Shown here: positions 34,004 to 44,102 of the stretch, one piece after another
Numbering within the stretch: position 1 is the first letter of the stretch
Layout: every line of letters begins with the position of its first letter
From: Colias croceus
Lineage: Eukaryota; Arthropoda; Insecta; Lepidoptera; Pieridae
Assembly: GCF_905220415.1 (NCBI RefSeq)
Contig: NC_059568.1
Span: 8,742,001-8,806,000 of the forward strand
Length of the DNA stretch: 64,000 nucleotides
Reading direction: 5' to 3'
The notes under the pieces: generated by a model
What the model was told of the DNA's origin: nothing
Database searches by the model: none
Seen by the model: only the letters and a program-made list of their open reading frames with translations
Translations under genes and position numbers: made by a program

Positions 34004-34197
34004 TGTAATTGCTGTTGTAATTGCGCTTGTTGTACTTGAATTCCTCGGATGGTTTCTAACATTTGAGATAATACTTGCCCCAATTGCTGTTCCATTTTGC
34101 GTACTTGTAATGTATTTTATATTATTGTAAAGGAAAAAGGAGGTTGTGAAGCGGGTTATCATCATGGGATGTGGAACCCTTGGAACAAAGGAAAAGG
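34004..34197 (-). pseudogene. Truncated gypsy leader and gag start (array edge)
   Basis: The gag start (MEQQLGQVLSQMLETIRGI) from the ATG at 34095 runs only about 30 codons before joining MITE copy 2 near 34004. It marks the broken left edge of the array. Confidence 0.65.
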
Positions 34198-34501
34198 TGT
34201 TAGGAGCACATGGGTCGATGTACGCATGCACGTTGTACTCGTCCTTCACTTGATTATTTATGTTGAATTTCCACTTCCCCGTCGCTAATCTGTTATGTAT
34301 GTCGGGTTGTATAATAGAAAGCAATTAATCTCAAGTATGTACTTTATTTCATGTAACAATTGTAAATAGTAATTAACAGAAAAGGATTGTATAGAATGCC
34401 GTGTATAAATGTAAAATCAAAGATGTCTTCCCGAATAACAGTGTTGCCAGGTGACGCTGTGTGTACCACAGATTATCAATATCCAACTTATGGTGCCAAC
34501 A
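34198..34501 (-). repeat. Gypsy LTR, type alpha (copy 1)
   Basis: 304 bp, TGTTAGGAGC to GGTGCCAACA on +. Type alpha: has GTAAATAG, TTCCCGAAT and ACCACAG. Confidence 0.8.
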
Positions 34502-34572
34502 GATTTAATTCTGAATAAATTTTTATCACTGCCTCAGATAGTTCTTCAATTTTTCTCTCAACTGGCACAAGG

Positions 34573-34876
34573 TGTTAGGAGCACATGGGTCGATGTACGC
34601 ATGCACGTTGTACTCGTCCTTCACTTGATTATTTATGTTGAATTTCCACTTCCCCGTCGCCAATCTGTTATGTATGTCGGGTTGTATAATAGAAAGCAAT
34701 TAATCTCAAGTATGTACTTTATTTCATGTAACAATTGTAAACAGTAATTAACAGAAAAGGATTGTATAGAATGCCGTGTATAAATGTAAAATCAAAGATG
34801 TCTTCCTGAATAACAGTGTTGCCAGGTGACGCTGTGTGTACCTCAGATTATCAATATCCAACTTATGGTGCCAACA
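34573..34876 (-). repeat. Gypsy LTR, type beta (copy 2)
   Basis: 304 bp. Type beta: GTAAACAG, TTCCTGAAT and ACCTCAG at the three diagnostic sites. It is the 3' LTR of the gag unit 34573-36390. Confidence 0.8.
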
Positions 34877-34980
34877 GATTTAATTCTGAATAAATTTTCA
34901 TTACTGCCTCAGATAGTTCTTCTATTTTTCTTTCAACTCGCACCAATTCTTGCACATCTGGAAATTATGTATACATTTTC

Positions 34981-35984
34981 TTAAAAGTTACAACTCATTT
35001 TTATCTTATGTATTTCATATATTTCATCTTCCTCATTGAATTGATCCTGTACTAAGTCAAGTTGTTTTTGGTCTTTGAAACATACAGATTGTATGTGTCC
35101 TTTTATCTTACATTTATTGCAAAATAGTTTACCTTTCAAACGACATTGCCTTGCTGTATGGTTTTCTTTGCCACAGCGAAAACTTTTATTTCTCTCATCT
35201 TCTCGTGATATGAATTGTATGATTTATTTGTATTTTTTCTTTTGTATGTATTTATATATGTAGGTTGCTGTATGTTTGTTTTAATTTTGAAATGATTTGA
35301 TTTTGTTGAAATTTTGTTAATGTTTACTTGGCCAGAACATATTTCTTTTGTTTCAGCTTTAGATGTCTCAATCGCCATTGCAATCTTAATTAAATCATCA
35401 ACCTTTGTAGTTGAGCTTTCTTGTAGTAACCTTTCTTTTATTTCTGCACTCCGGAGACCTCGTATGAATTGTACTCGCAGATGAGTTTCAAATGTGCTGT
35501 GTTGACAGCTCGCAAATTTAAAGTTACATTTTCCCCCTAGTTCTTTTAAGTCAGCAACATAATTTGCAATACTTTCACATTCGTATTGTTGTCTTAAACA
35601 AAATTTGTGCTATTGGGCTACTTCACCAGGTTCAGGTACGATATGGTTTTTCAATAATTGTATCAGGTCATAATATGATTTGGTTTCCGGAGAATCAGGT
35701 GCTGTAATATTTTGTAAAACTTGGTAGTATTTAGGGCCAATGCAGTTCAGAAAAATCTGTGATTTTGTTTTATCATTTGTAACCCCTTTTAGGTTAATGT
35801 AATTTTCTAACCTTTGTAAATACGATGAGAAACTTTCATTGTTTTCGTCGTATGGTTGTAATGTAATTCCACTCACTGATTTATCCGTATTTTGTAATTG
35901 CTGTTGTAATTGCGCTTGTTGTACTTGAATTCCTCGGATGGTTTCTAACATTTGAGATAATACTTGCCCCAATTGCTGTACCAT
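34981..35984 (-). pseudogene. Gypsy gag, copy 1 (premature stop and frameshift)
   Basis: ATG at 35984. An N-terminal Gln-rich coil (MVQQLGQVLS, QQAQLQQQL) is followed by a gag capsid-like domain (ITLQPYDENNESFSSYLQRL, then KSQIFLNCIGPKYYQVL). An in-frame TAG follows GEVAQ at about 35610. The frame then stays open (HKFCLRQQYECESIANYVAD, LRSAEIKERLLQ) into a second frame with the zinc-knuckle region: one complete CX2CX4HX4C (CNKCKIKGHIQSVC) and one that has lost its first Cys (SFRCGKENHTARQC). Ends in TAA at 34981. No protease or pol. The same stop and frameshift occur in all three copies. Confidence 0.75.
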
Positions 35985-36086
35985 TTTGCGTACTTGTAAT
36001 GTATTTTATATTATTGTAAAGGAAAAAGGAGGTTGTGAAGCGGGTTATCATCATGGGATGTGGAACCCTTGGAACAAAGGAAAAGG

Positions 36087-36390
36087 TGTTAGGAGCACAT
36101 GGGTCGATGTACGCATGCACGTTGTACTCGTCCTTCACTTGATTATTTATGTTGAATTTCCACTTCCCCGTCGCCAATCTGTTATGTATGTCGGGTTGTA
36201 TAATAGAAAGCAATTAATCTCAAGTATGTACTTTATTTCATGTAACAATTGTAAATAGTAATTAACAGAAAAGGATTGTATAGAATGCCGTGTATAAATG
36301 TAAAATCAAAGATGTCTTCCCGAATAACAGTGTTGCCAGGTGACGCTGTGTGTACCACAGATTATCAATATCCAACTTATGGTGCCAACA
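36087..36390 (-). repeat. Gypsy LTR, type alpha (copy 3)
   Basis: 304 bp, alpha variants. It is the 5' LTR of gag copy 1. On its other side is the 71-bp linker at 36391-36461, fused to LINE-A. Confidence 0.8.
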
Positions 36391-38509
36391 GATTTAATTC
36401 TGAATAAATTTTTATCACTGCCTCAGATAGTTCTTCAATTTTTCTCTCAACTGGCACAAGGTGGCACTGGCACAACATATATATTTGAAAAAGTGTAGGT
36501 CCAAGTATACTGCCTTGTGGCACGCCATAGGTAATAGGCACATCGTCACTTAAGTGCTCATCAATTTTAACACATTGGACCCTATTTGATAGGTAATCAG
36601 CAAAAATCTGTAGTGGGCATCCCCTCACTCCAATTTCTTCAAGTTTTTGTATAAGGATGGGGACAGAAACTGTGTCAAAAGCCTTTGATAAGTCTAGAAA
36701 TACAGCCAAACACCTAGCTGAATTATCTAAGTGCCCGACTATATCTCCAACAAGATCAATAACAGCGTCCTCTGTAGACAGACCCTTCCTAAAGCCATAT
36801 TGCTTACTTGATATAATGTTATTCCTTTCCAAAAACTTTGTAAGATTATTATTTAAGACACGTTCAAGTATTTTAGATAAGCTGGTTAATACTGAAATTG
36901 GTCTATACTGGTTAACATCCTCTCTGTCACCACCCTTAAACACTGGATGAACAACTGCCTTTTTAAAAGCATTAGGAAAGATTCCATGTTCAATACTTTT
37001 GTTACAAATATGAGTGATAATGGGGGCGAGGGAACGTCGACACATCTTTAAAACCTTTGATGAAATACCGTCCCAGCCGGTCGCACAGTCAGATCTTAAA
37101 TTTAAAATTATGGATTCAATCTCAGTTTGATCTACATTAGGCAAAAATAAGGAATTAACAGAGGACGGCAGACAAGTGTAAGAGAAACTGTTAAAGGGAG
37201 AAACTTTAATAATTGATGCAAGTCTTTGTCCAGTATCAGCAAAGAAATTGTTTACTACATTAGTCGAAGTTTTTGGAGAAGTGGCTATTTTTAAGAGACC
37301 TGAAGAAGAAATGCGTGATTTTTTTGTGTTCGTTATTTCGGTGATCGCTTGCCAAGTAGCTTTAATATTATTTCTAGCTTTTGTTAGTATACTTTTCTCG
37401 TATTCGCGTTTCAATGTTCGTAGGAGACGATTACAAAAATTACGATACCTACAGTAAGATAATTTAAGTATTATATTATCAGGTGATTTCCTCACATTCT
37501 TATGCATTTTATCGCGGTTTCTAATACACCTTAAAAGCCCTGGCGTTATCCAAGGTTTTATGTTTCTATTCTTTCTAGGAACTTTATGTTGAGTAGTATG
37601 TTTTTTTACAGTATCAGATATGAGTGAAATTAATTTGTCTGTTATAATATTTGGATCATTATTAATCATAAGACCTGAAAGGTCGATATTTTCTAATTCC
37701 AGCTGAATACCAAGATAATCAACACGCGAAGCATAATTATGAGTTATAATTTTTTGGAAATCTATATTTAGTGATAGTAATACTGGCATGTGGTCAGTGA
37801 TACAAGATTCTATAATTAAGACAGTGCGATCAAGTGTCGATTTTAGTAAAATATGATCAAGACAGTTTGCCTGTCTAGTGGGAGACGTATGTGCTGGAAA
37901 CAGACCGTGGGTGGCACTTAGGTTAAGATAGTCATGAGATCTAGAATCCACGTTATTCTCTTTAATATCTATATTAATATCTCCAATTAGCGCAATGTTT
38001 GAAAATTTAGAAAATTGAGTAAAAACAGAATCGAGGCTATTCAAAAAGTTGTCAATATTTTCTTTAGATTTTAAGGATGGCGATCTATAAATGGCAACAA
38101 TTGCAATTGATTCAAGTTTGCAAACTAGACAGTTAGCATCTTGGAAAAGCGGTTCGGAAATCGAGCATTTCAAATCATTTTTTATATAAATTATAATGCC
38201 TGAATTCTGATTAAAATTATTATTCGTGCTATGTATATCATATCCATCAAGAGTAGGTATATTGTAAGACTTATTGAGCCAACATTCAGATAGAACTATA
38301 ATGTTACATGTTATTTTAATTTCAATTAATAAAGTTCTGAGGTTGTCGAAATTTTTATTAATACTTCTGATATTTAAATGGAGTATATTAAGAGCCTTAT
38401 TTCCATTTTGTATATAACTTAGACAATGTTCAGGCAAGCAGTAGTGAGAATTTGGTAAGTTGCATCTATCAAGATCTGAATTAAAGTCTTTTATTGTCAC
38501 AGAAGCCAT
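36377..38509 (-). pseudogene. LINE-A ORF2, 3'-truncated and fused to gypsy sequence
   Basis: ATG at 38509. Residues about 1-245 form a complete-looking APE endonuclease (SECWLNK, YRSP, GDINID, CLDHI, TDHMP). RT has YRPISVLTSLSKILERVL, QYGFRKGLSTEDAV, FLDLSKAFD (motif A) and YGVPQGSILGPTLF (motif B). It then leaves the LINE at about 36480, before YADD, and runs on in frame through the gypsy linker (VPVERKIEELSEAV) and 14 bases of the LTR to a stop. Without motif C it cannot polymerise. Duplicated at 44089-46221 with identical protein. Confidence 0.8.
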
Positions 38510-38877
38510 TTCAAATGTATTAAATAACTATCATTGACTCCAAGAATTGCAGTAAAAAAGTAGACTACTAAATTTAATAAAGCTTGCGACAGAGAGTAAT
38601 ATAATATTATGTTTGATTTCATATTAAAATGTGAGGGGGAATAAGATTTCCAATCATTAAAAGTATTGTAAATAATAACAATAATAGATTGATATTTTGT
38701 ATATGTTTGTGTAAAATGAGTGTATAATATGTATAGTATATATAGTTGATAATTTATATTATTACAAAAATAAATCGAACCTAGATTTAATATTTTATAC
38801 AATTCTAGTAAGTGATTAGGTATAAAAAGTAAGAAATGAATAAATATAAGTTTGAATACAATTGAGCCAAAAATTAG
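38497..38877 (-). CDS. LINE-A spacer: in-frame readthrough extension of ORF1
   Basis: ORF1 ends TTG-TGA-CTA (TGA at 38880-38878). UGA CUA is a known favourable readthrough context. The same frame then stays open for 126 codons (LIFGSIVFKLIFIHF onward) to a TGA at 38499-38497, which overlaps the ORF2 ATG (38509) by 13 bases in another frame. No ATG is required near its start. The product is hydrophobic and Tyr/Ile-rich, with candidate membrane spans near its start (LIFIHFLLFI) and near its end (LLNLVVYFFTAIL). LINE-B has two amino-acid changes here and no stop. Function unknown; readthrough is inferred. Confidence 0.4.
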   Translation of the reverse strand, partial: LIFGSIVFKLIFIHFLLFIPNHLLELYKILNLGSIYFCNNINYQLYILYILYTHFTQTYTKYQSIIVIIYNTFNDWKSYSPSHFNMKSNIILYYSLSQALLNLVVYFFTAILGVNDSYLIHLKWLL

Positions 38878-39843
38878 TCACAATTCACTTTGAATATTGG
38901 ATAGGCATTGTCCTGAATTTACAATATAATGTTTATCACCTTCTTTTTTTCTTAGGAAAATTTTACCATTAACAGTCCAACAGAACTTGAAATCAAACTT
39001 TTTGGCGAATTCTCGGGCAGTGTAAAACAACTTTTTAGTGGTGCCAGGCAGGTGTTCGGCCACATATATGGGGGAAGTATCATTGGTGTAACCAATTTTG
39101 TGAAGATTTAGTTTGTCATCCCGACTACGGCCCTTATTGTAATTTTTAACAGAAGAGAGCATCAAGGTTTTCGTGCGTACCGTGGAAAATTCGGCTATAA
39201 CGGCTTTTTTTCCTCCAGGTTTCCCGGGCAAACGATAGACATCGCGAATCTCAGTCGGAGAAATAGTAATGTTAAGAGTTGAAGCAATATTAGTGACGAC
39301 CTTAGTAAGATCCAATAAGGATTCTGATTCTTTAGCTGGAATGTTACGTATTTCAATGCTTGATGAACGCGATGAATATTGCAAGTCCTGAATTTTTTTT
39401 TCCAAGCTATTTATAATATCGATATGCTCTTGTCTCTCTTTTTTTAAGTCCAAAACTTGTTTTTTCATATCCTCGAACTGGTTATTTATGAAATTAATGG
39501 ACTTTTCTATTTCGAGATTAGATTTTTGGATTGTTATATTTTGAATTTTGAGTTCAGATATCTCTGTAGTTAATTTGGTTAAAATATTATTTTGTGTCTC
39601 CGCCATTTTGGTCCAACTTTCATCATATTCCGTCTTCCAGTTTGTGAGCATACATTTTATTTCTTTCTTGAAAATTTTAAAATCATTTGTGGGTGAGAAG
39701 TCCGGCCGAGGGCGTTTGTTTCGATTAGTAACATTAAGATCACCCTCACAATCAGATGGTATTAGCGTTATATTTGGGGCGGATGAAACATGAGTCAAAT
39801 TTTGTAAATTATTCTGAGGCGGCGTTCTATGTATTCGAGACAT
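38878..39843 (-). CDS. LINE-A ORF1 protein (coiled coil, FP-like C-terminus)
   Basis: 321 aa from the ATG at 39843 (MSRIHRTPPQNN); the frame is open further upstream but without a better start. Residues about 60-165 form a long charged coiled coil (ILTKLTTEISELKIQN, FEDMKKQVLDLKKERQEH), giving trimerisation in LINE ORF1 proteins. About 170-215 is an RRM-like stretch (SSSIEIRNIPAKES, IRDVYRLPG). About 255-310 resembles the baculovirus FP C-terminal domain (YVAEHLPGTTKKLFYTARE, FKFCWTVNGKIFLRK). Unlike LINE-1 it has no PHD finger. Intact. Confidence 0.75.
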   Translation of the reverse strand: MSRIHRTPPQNNLQNLTHVSSAPNITLIPSDCEGDLNVTNRNKRPRPDFSPTNDFKIFKKEIKCMLTNWKTEYDESWTKMAETQNNILTKLTTEISELKIQNITIQKSNLEIEKSINFINNQFEDMKKQVLDLKKERQEHIDIINSLEKKIQDLQYSSRSSSIEIRNIPAKESESLLDLTKVVTNIASTLNITISPTEIRDVYRLPGKPGGKKAVIAEFSTVRTKTLMLSSVKNYNKGRSRDDKLNLHKIGYTNDTSPIYVAEHLPGTTKKLFYTAREFAKKFDFKFCWTVNGKIFLRKKEGDKHYIVNSGQCLSNIQSEL

Positions 39844-40070
39844 ATTCAATTCACTTATATAAGCAATCAATATTATGAAGTTCCTTTTTTTTTTTTGAAA
39901 GAAAACTATGTAACTTCACATAAAGGAAGTAATAAATATTCCAAATACTATGTTATTATCAGTTGTAATAGGTTGTAATCGACTTACGATTTGATATTCT
40001 TGATTCTAATAAGCGAGTGAAGTTGGCGAGAAGAACGTCGTAAGCGCCGTGCAGATCGTGTCGCTTACGC

Positions 40071-40324
40071 GTATTTATAATCAACTCGCGTACGTTGTCA
40101 CGTAAACAAATTTGAGGATTATTCCAATACTTAAGTTTCTAAATTCACTTGTAAATTGTTTATTAATCACCAATATCACTGCACAGAATTGATATTGCTT
40201 GATTTATACTGTAATTTATTAAAAAAATATACACGGATTGGCACTTTTTATACTGATTTTTGATATAAATAAGGAGGAACTATTAACAACGATGTTACTC
40301 AGTAGGGTGACAGATGTCTGAATC
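40071..40324. other. Unique spacer between the LINE-A 5' end and the gypsy linker
   Basis: AT-rich, no coding. It has no counterpart beside LINE-B, so it marks one edge of the 7.7-kb duplication or the original insertion flank. Confidence 0.4.
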
Positions 40325-40395
40325 CATTTAATTCTGAATAAATTTTTATGACTGCCTCAGACAGTTCTTCAATTTTTCTCTCAACTGGCACAAGG

Positions 40396-40699
40396 TGTTA
40401 GGAGCACATGGGTCGATGTACGCATGCACGTTGTACTCGTCCTTCACTTGATTATTTATGTTGAATTTCCACTTCCCCGTCGCCAATCTGTTATGTATGT
40501 CGGGTTGTATAATAGAAAGCAATTAATCTCAAGTATGTACTTTATTTCATGTAACAATTGTAAACAGTAATTAACAGAAAAGGATTGTATAGAATGCCGT
40601 GTATAAATGTAAAATCAAAGATGTCTTCCTGAATAACAGTGTTGCCAGGTGACGCTGTGTGTACCTCAGATTATCAATATCCAACTTATGGTGCCAACA
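40396..40699 (-). repeat. Gypsy LTR, type beta (copy 4)
   Basis: 304 bp, beta variants; 3' LTR of gag copy 2. Preceded by a linker at 40325-40395 that differs from the other linkers at two sites (GACTG, AGACAG). Confidence 0.8.
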
Positions 40700-40803
40700 G
40701 ATTTAATTCTGAATAAATTTTCATTACTGCCTCAGATAGTTCTTCTATTTTTCTTTCAACTCGCACCAATTCTTGCACATCTGGAAATTATGTATACATT
40801 TTC

Positions 40804-41807
40804 TTAAAAGTTACAACTCATTTTTATCTTATGTATTTCATATATTTCATCTTCCTCATTGAATTGATCCTGTACTAAGTCAAGTTGTTTTTGGTCTTTG
40901 AAACATACAGATTGTATGTGTCCTTTTATCTTACATTTATTGCAAAATAGTTTACCTTTCAAACGACATTGCCTTGCTGTATGGTTTTCTTTGCCACAGC
41001 GAAAACTTTTATTTCTCTCATCTTCTCGTGATATGAATTGTATGATTTATTTGTATTTTTTCTTTTGTATGTATTTATATATGTAGGTTGCTGTATGTTT
41101 GTTTTAATTTTGAAATGATTTGATTTTGTTGAAATTTTGTTAATGTTTACTTGGCCAGAACATATTTCTTTTGTTTCAGCTTTAGATGTCTCAATCGCCA
41201 TTGCAATCTTAATTAAATCATCAACCTTTGTAGTTGAGCTTTCTTGTAGTAACCTTTCTTTTATTTCTGCACTCCGGAGACCTCGTATGAATTGTACTCG
41301 CAGATGAGTTTCAAATGTGCTGTGTTGACAGCTCGCAAATTTAAAGTTACATTTTCCCCCTAGTTCTTTTAAGTCAGCAACATAATTTGCAATACTTTCA
41401 CATTCGTATTGTTGTCTTAAACAAAATTTGTGCTATTGGGCTACTTCACCAGGTTCAGGTACGATATGGTTTTTCAATAATTGTATCAGGTCATAATATG
41501 ATTTGGTTTCCGGAGAATCAGGTGCTGTAATATTTTGTAAAACTTGGTAGTATTTAGGGCCAATGCAGTTCAGAAAAATCTGTGATTTTGTTTTATCATT
41601 TGTAACCCCTTTTAGGTTAATGTAATTTTCTAACCTTTGTAAATACGATGAGAAACTTTCATTGTTTTCGTCGTATGGTTGTAATGTAATTCCACTCACT
41701 GATTTATCCGTATTTTGTAATTGCTGTTGTAATTGCGCTTGTTGTACTTGAATTCCTCGGATGGTTTCTAACATTTGAGATAATACTTGCCCCAATTGCT
41801 GTACCAT
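40804..41807 (-). pseudogene. Gypsy gag, copy 2
   Basis: Same sequence as gag copy 1 at offset 5,823, including the TAG after GEVAQ and the frameshift before the zinc knuckles. Confidence 0.75.
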
Positions 41808-41909
41808 TTTGCGTACTTGTAATGTATTTTATATTATTGTAAAGGAAAAAGGAGGTTGTGAAGCGGGTTATCATCATGGGATGTGGAACCCTTGGAACAA
41901 AGGAAAAGG

Positions 41910-42213
41910 TGTTAGGAGCACATGGGTCGATGTACGCATGCACGTTGTACTCGTCCTTCACTTGATTATTTATGTTGAATTTCCACTTCCCCGTCGCCAA
42001 TCTGTTATGTATGTCGGGTTGTATAATAGAAAGCAATTAATCTCAAGTATGTACTTTATTTCATGTAACAATTGTAAATAGTAATTAACAGAAAAGGATT
42101 GTATAGAATGCCGTGTATAAATGTAAAATCAAAGATGTCTTCCCGAATAACAGTGTTGCCAGGTGACGCTGTGTGTACCACAGATTATCAATATCCAACT
42201 TATGGTGCCAACA
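41910..42213 (-). repeat. Gypsy LTR, type alpha (copy 5)
   Basis: 304 bp, alpha variants; 5' LTR of gag copy 2. Followed by a linker at 42214-42284. Confidence 0.8.
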
Positions 42214-42284
42214 GATTTAATTCTGAATAAATTTTTATCACTGCCTCAGATAGTTCTTCAATTTTTCTCTCAACTGGCACAAGG

Positions 42285-42588
42285 TGTTAGGAGCACATGG
42301 GTCGATGTACGCATGCACGTTGTACTCGTCCTTCACTTGATTATTTATGTTGAATTTCCACTTCCCCGTCGCCAATCTGTTATGTATGTCGGGTTGTATA
42401 ATAGAAAGTAATTAATCTCAAGTATGTACTTTATTTCATGTAACAATTGTAAACAGTAATTAACAGAAAAGGATTGTATAGAATGCCGTGTATAAATGTA
42501 AAATCAAAGATGTCTTCCTGAATAACAGTGTTGCCAGGTGACGCTGTGTGTACCTCAGATTATCAATATCCAACTTATGGTGCCAACA
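42285..42588 (-). repeat. Gypsy LTR, type beta (copy 6)
   Basis: 304 bp, beta variants; 3' LTR of gag copy 3. It has one private change (AAAGTAATTAATC for AAAGCAATTAATC). Confidence 0.8.
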
Positions 42589-42692
42589 GATTTAATTCTG
42601 AATAAATTTTCATTACTGCCTCAGATAGTTCTTCTATTTTTCTTTCAACTCGCACCAATTCTTGCACATCTGGAAATTATGTATACATTTTC

Positions 42693-43696
42693 TTAAAAGT
42701 TACAACTCATTTTTATCTTATGTATTTCATATATTTCATCTTCCTCATTGAATTGATCCTGTACTAAGTCAAGTTGTTTTTGGTCTTTGAAACATACAGA
42801 TTGTATGTGTCCTTTTATCTTACATTTATTGCAAAATAGTTTACCTTTCAAACGACATTGCCTTGCTGTATGGTTTTCTTTGCCACAGCGAAAACTTTTA
42901 TTTCTCTCATCTTCTCGTGATATGAATTGTATGATTTATTTGTATTTTTTCTTTTGTATGTATTTATATATGTAGGTTGCTGTATGTTTGTTTTAATTTT
43001 GAAATGATTTGATTTTGTTGAAATTTTGTTAATGTTTACTTGGCCAGAACATATTTCTTTTGTTTCAGCTTTAGATGTCTCAATCGCCATTGCAATCTTA
43101 ATTAAATCATCAACCTTTGTAGTTGAGCTTTCTTGTAGTAACCTTTCTTTTATTTCTGCACTCCGGAGACCTCGTATGAATTGTACTCGCAGATGAGTTT
43201 CAAATGTGCTGTGTTGACAGCTCGCAAATTTAAAGTTACATTTTCCCCCTAGTTCTTTTAAGTCAGCAACATAATTTGCAATACTTTCACATTCGTATTG
43301 TTGTCTTAAACAAAATTTGTGCTATTGGGCTACTTCACCAGGTTCAGGTACGATATGGTTTTTCAATAATTGTATCAGGTCATAATATGATTTGGTTTCC
43401 GGAGAATCAGGTGCTGTAATATTTTGTAAAACTTGGTAGTATTTAGGGCCAATGCAGTTCAGAAAAATCTGTGATTTTGTTTTATCATTTGTAACCCCTT
43501 TTAGGTTAATGTAATTTTCTAACCTTTGTAAATACGATGAGAAACTTTCATTGTTTTCGTCGTATGGTTGTAATGTAATTCCACTCACTGATTTATCCGT
43601 ATTTTGTAATTGCTGTTGTAATTGCGCTTGTTGTACTTGAATTCCTCGGATGGTTTCTAACATTTGAGATAATACTTGCCCCAATTGCTGTACCAT
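42693..43696 (-). pseudogene. Gypsy gag, copy 3
   Basis: Same sequence as gag copy 1 at offset 7,712, with the same premature stop and frameshift. Confidence 0.75.
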
Positions 43697-43798
43697 TTTG
43701 CGTACTTGTAATGTATTTTATATTATTGTAAAGGAAAAAGGAGGTTGTGAAGCGGGTTATCATCATGGGATGTGGAACCCTTGGAACAAAGGAAAAGG

Positions 43799-44102
43799 TG
43801 TTAGGAGCACATGGGTCGATGTACGCATGCACGTTGTACTCGTCCTTCACTTGATTATTTATGTTGAATTTCCACTTCCCCGTCGCCAATCTGTTATGTA
43901 TGTCGGGTTGTATAATAGAAAGCAATTAATCTCAAGTATGTACTTTATTTCATGTAACAATTGTAAATAGTAATTAACAGAAAAGGATTGTATAGAATGC
44001 CGTGTATAAATGTAAAATCAAAGATGTCTTCCCGAATAACAGTGTTGCCAGGTGACGCTGTGTGTACCACAGATTATCAATATCCAACTTATGGTGCCAA
44101 CA
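43799..44102 (-). repeat. Gypsy LTR, type alpha (copy 7)
   Basis: 304 bp, alpha variants; 5' LTR of gag copy 3. Followed by a linker at 44103-44173 fused to LINE-B. Confidence 0.8.

Larger units (their letters stand above)
36463..40070 (-). mobile_element. LINE-A: CR1/Jockey-type LINE, 3'-truncated
   Basis: 5' UTR (39844-40070), ORF1, spacer ORF and most of ORF2. The 3' third of RT and the 3' end are replaced by gypsy linker at a junction with GTGCCAGTG/CTTGTGCCAG similarity. The 5' end near 40070 carries a CGTAAGCG/CGCTTACG hairpin. LINE-B at 44175-47781 is the same sequence at offset 7,712 with a few substitutions. Confidence 0.75.

Noticed and set aside
34097..34288. Plus-strand 60-100 codon frames repeated over the LTRs (also at 35986, 41809 and 43698)
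   Set aside because: They repeat only because the LTR/leader is repeated, and they run antisense to gag; no domain.
36391..40395. 71-bp linkers on both sides of LINE-A as its target-site duplication
   Set aside because: Far too long for a LINE duplication, and the linkers also occur between LTRs without the LINE; recombination explains them better.
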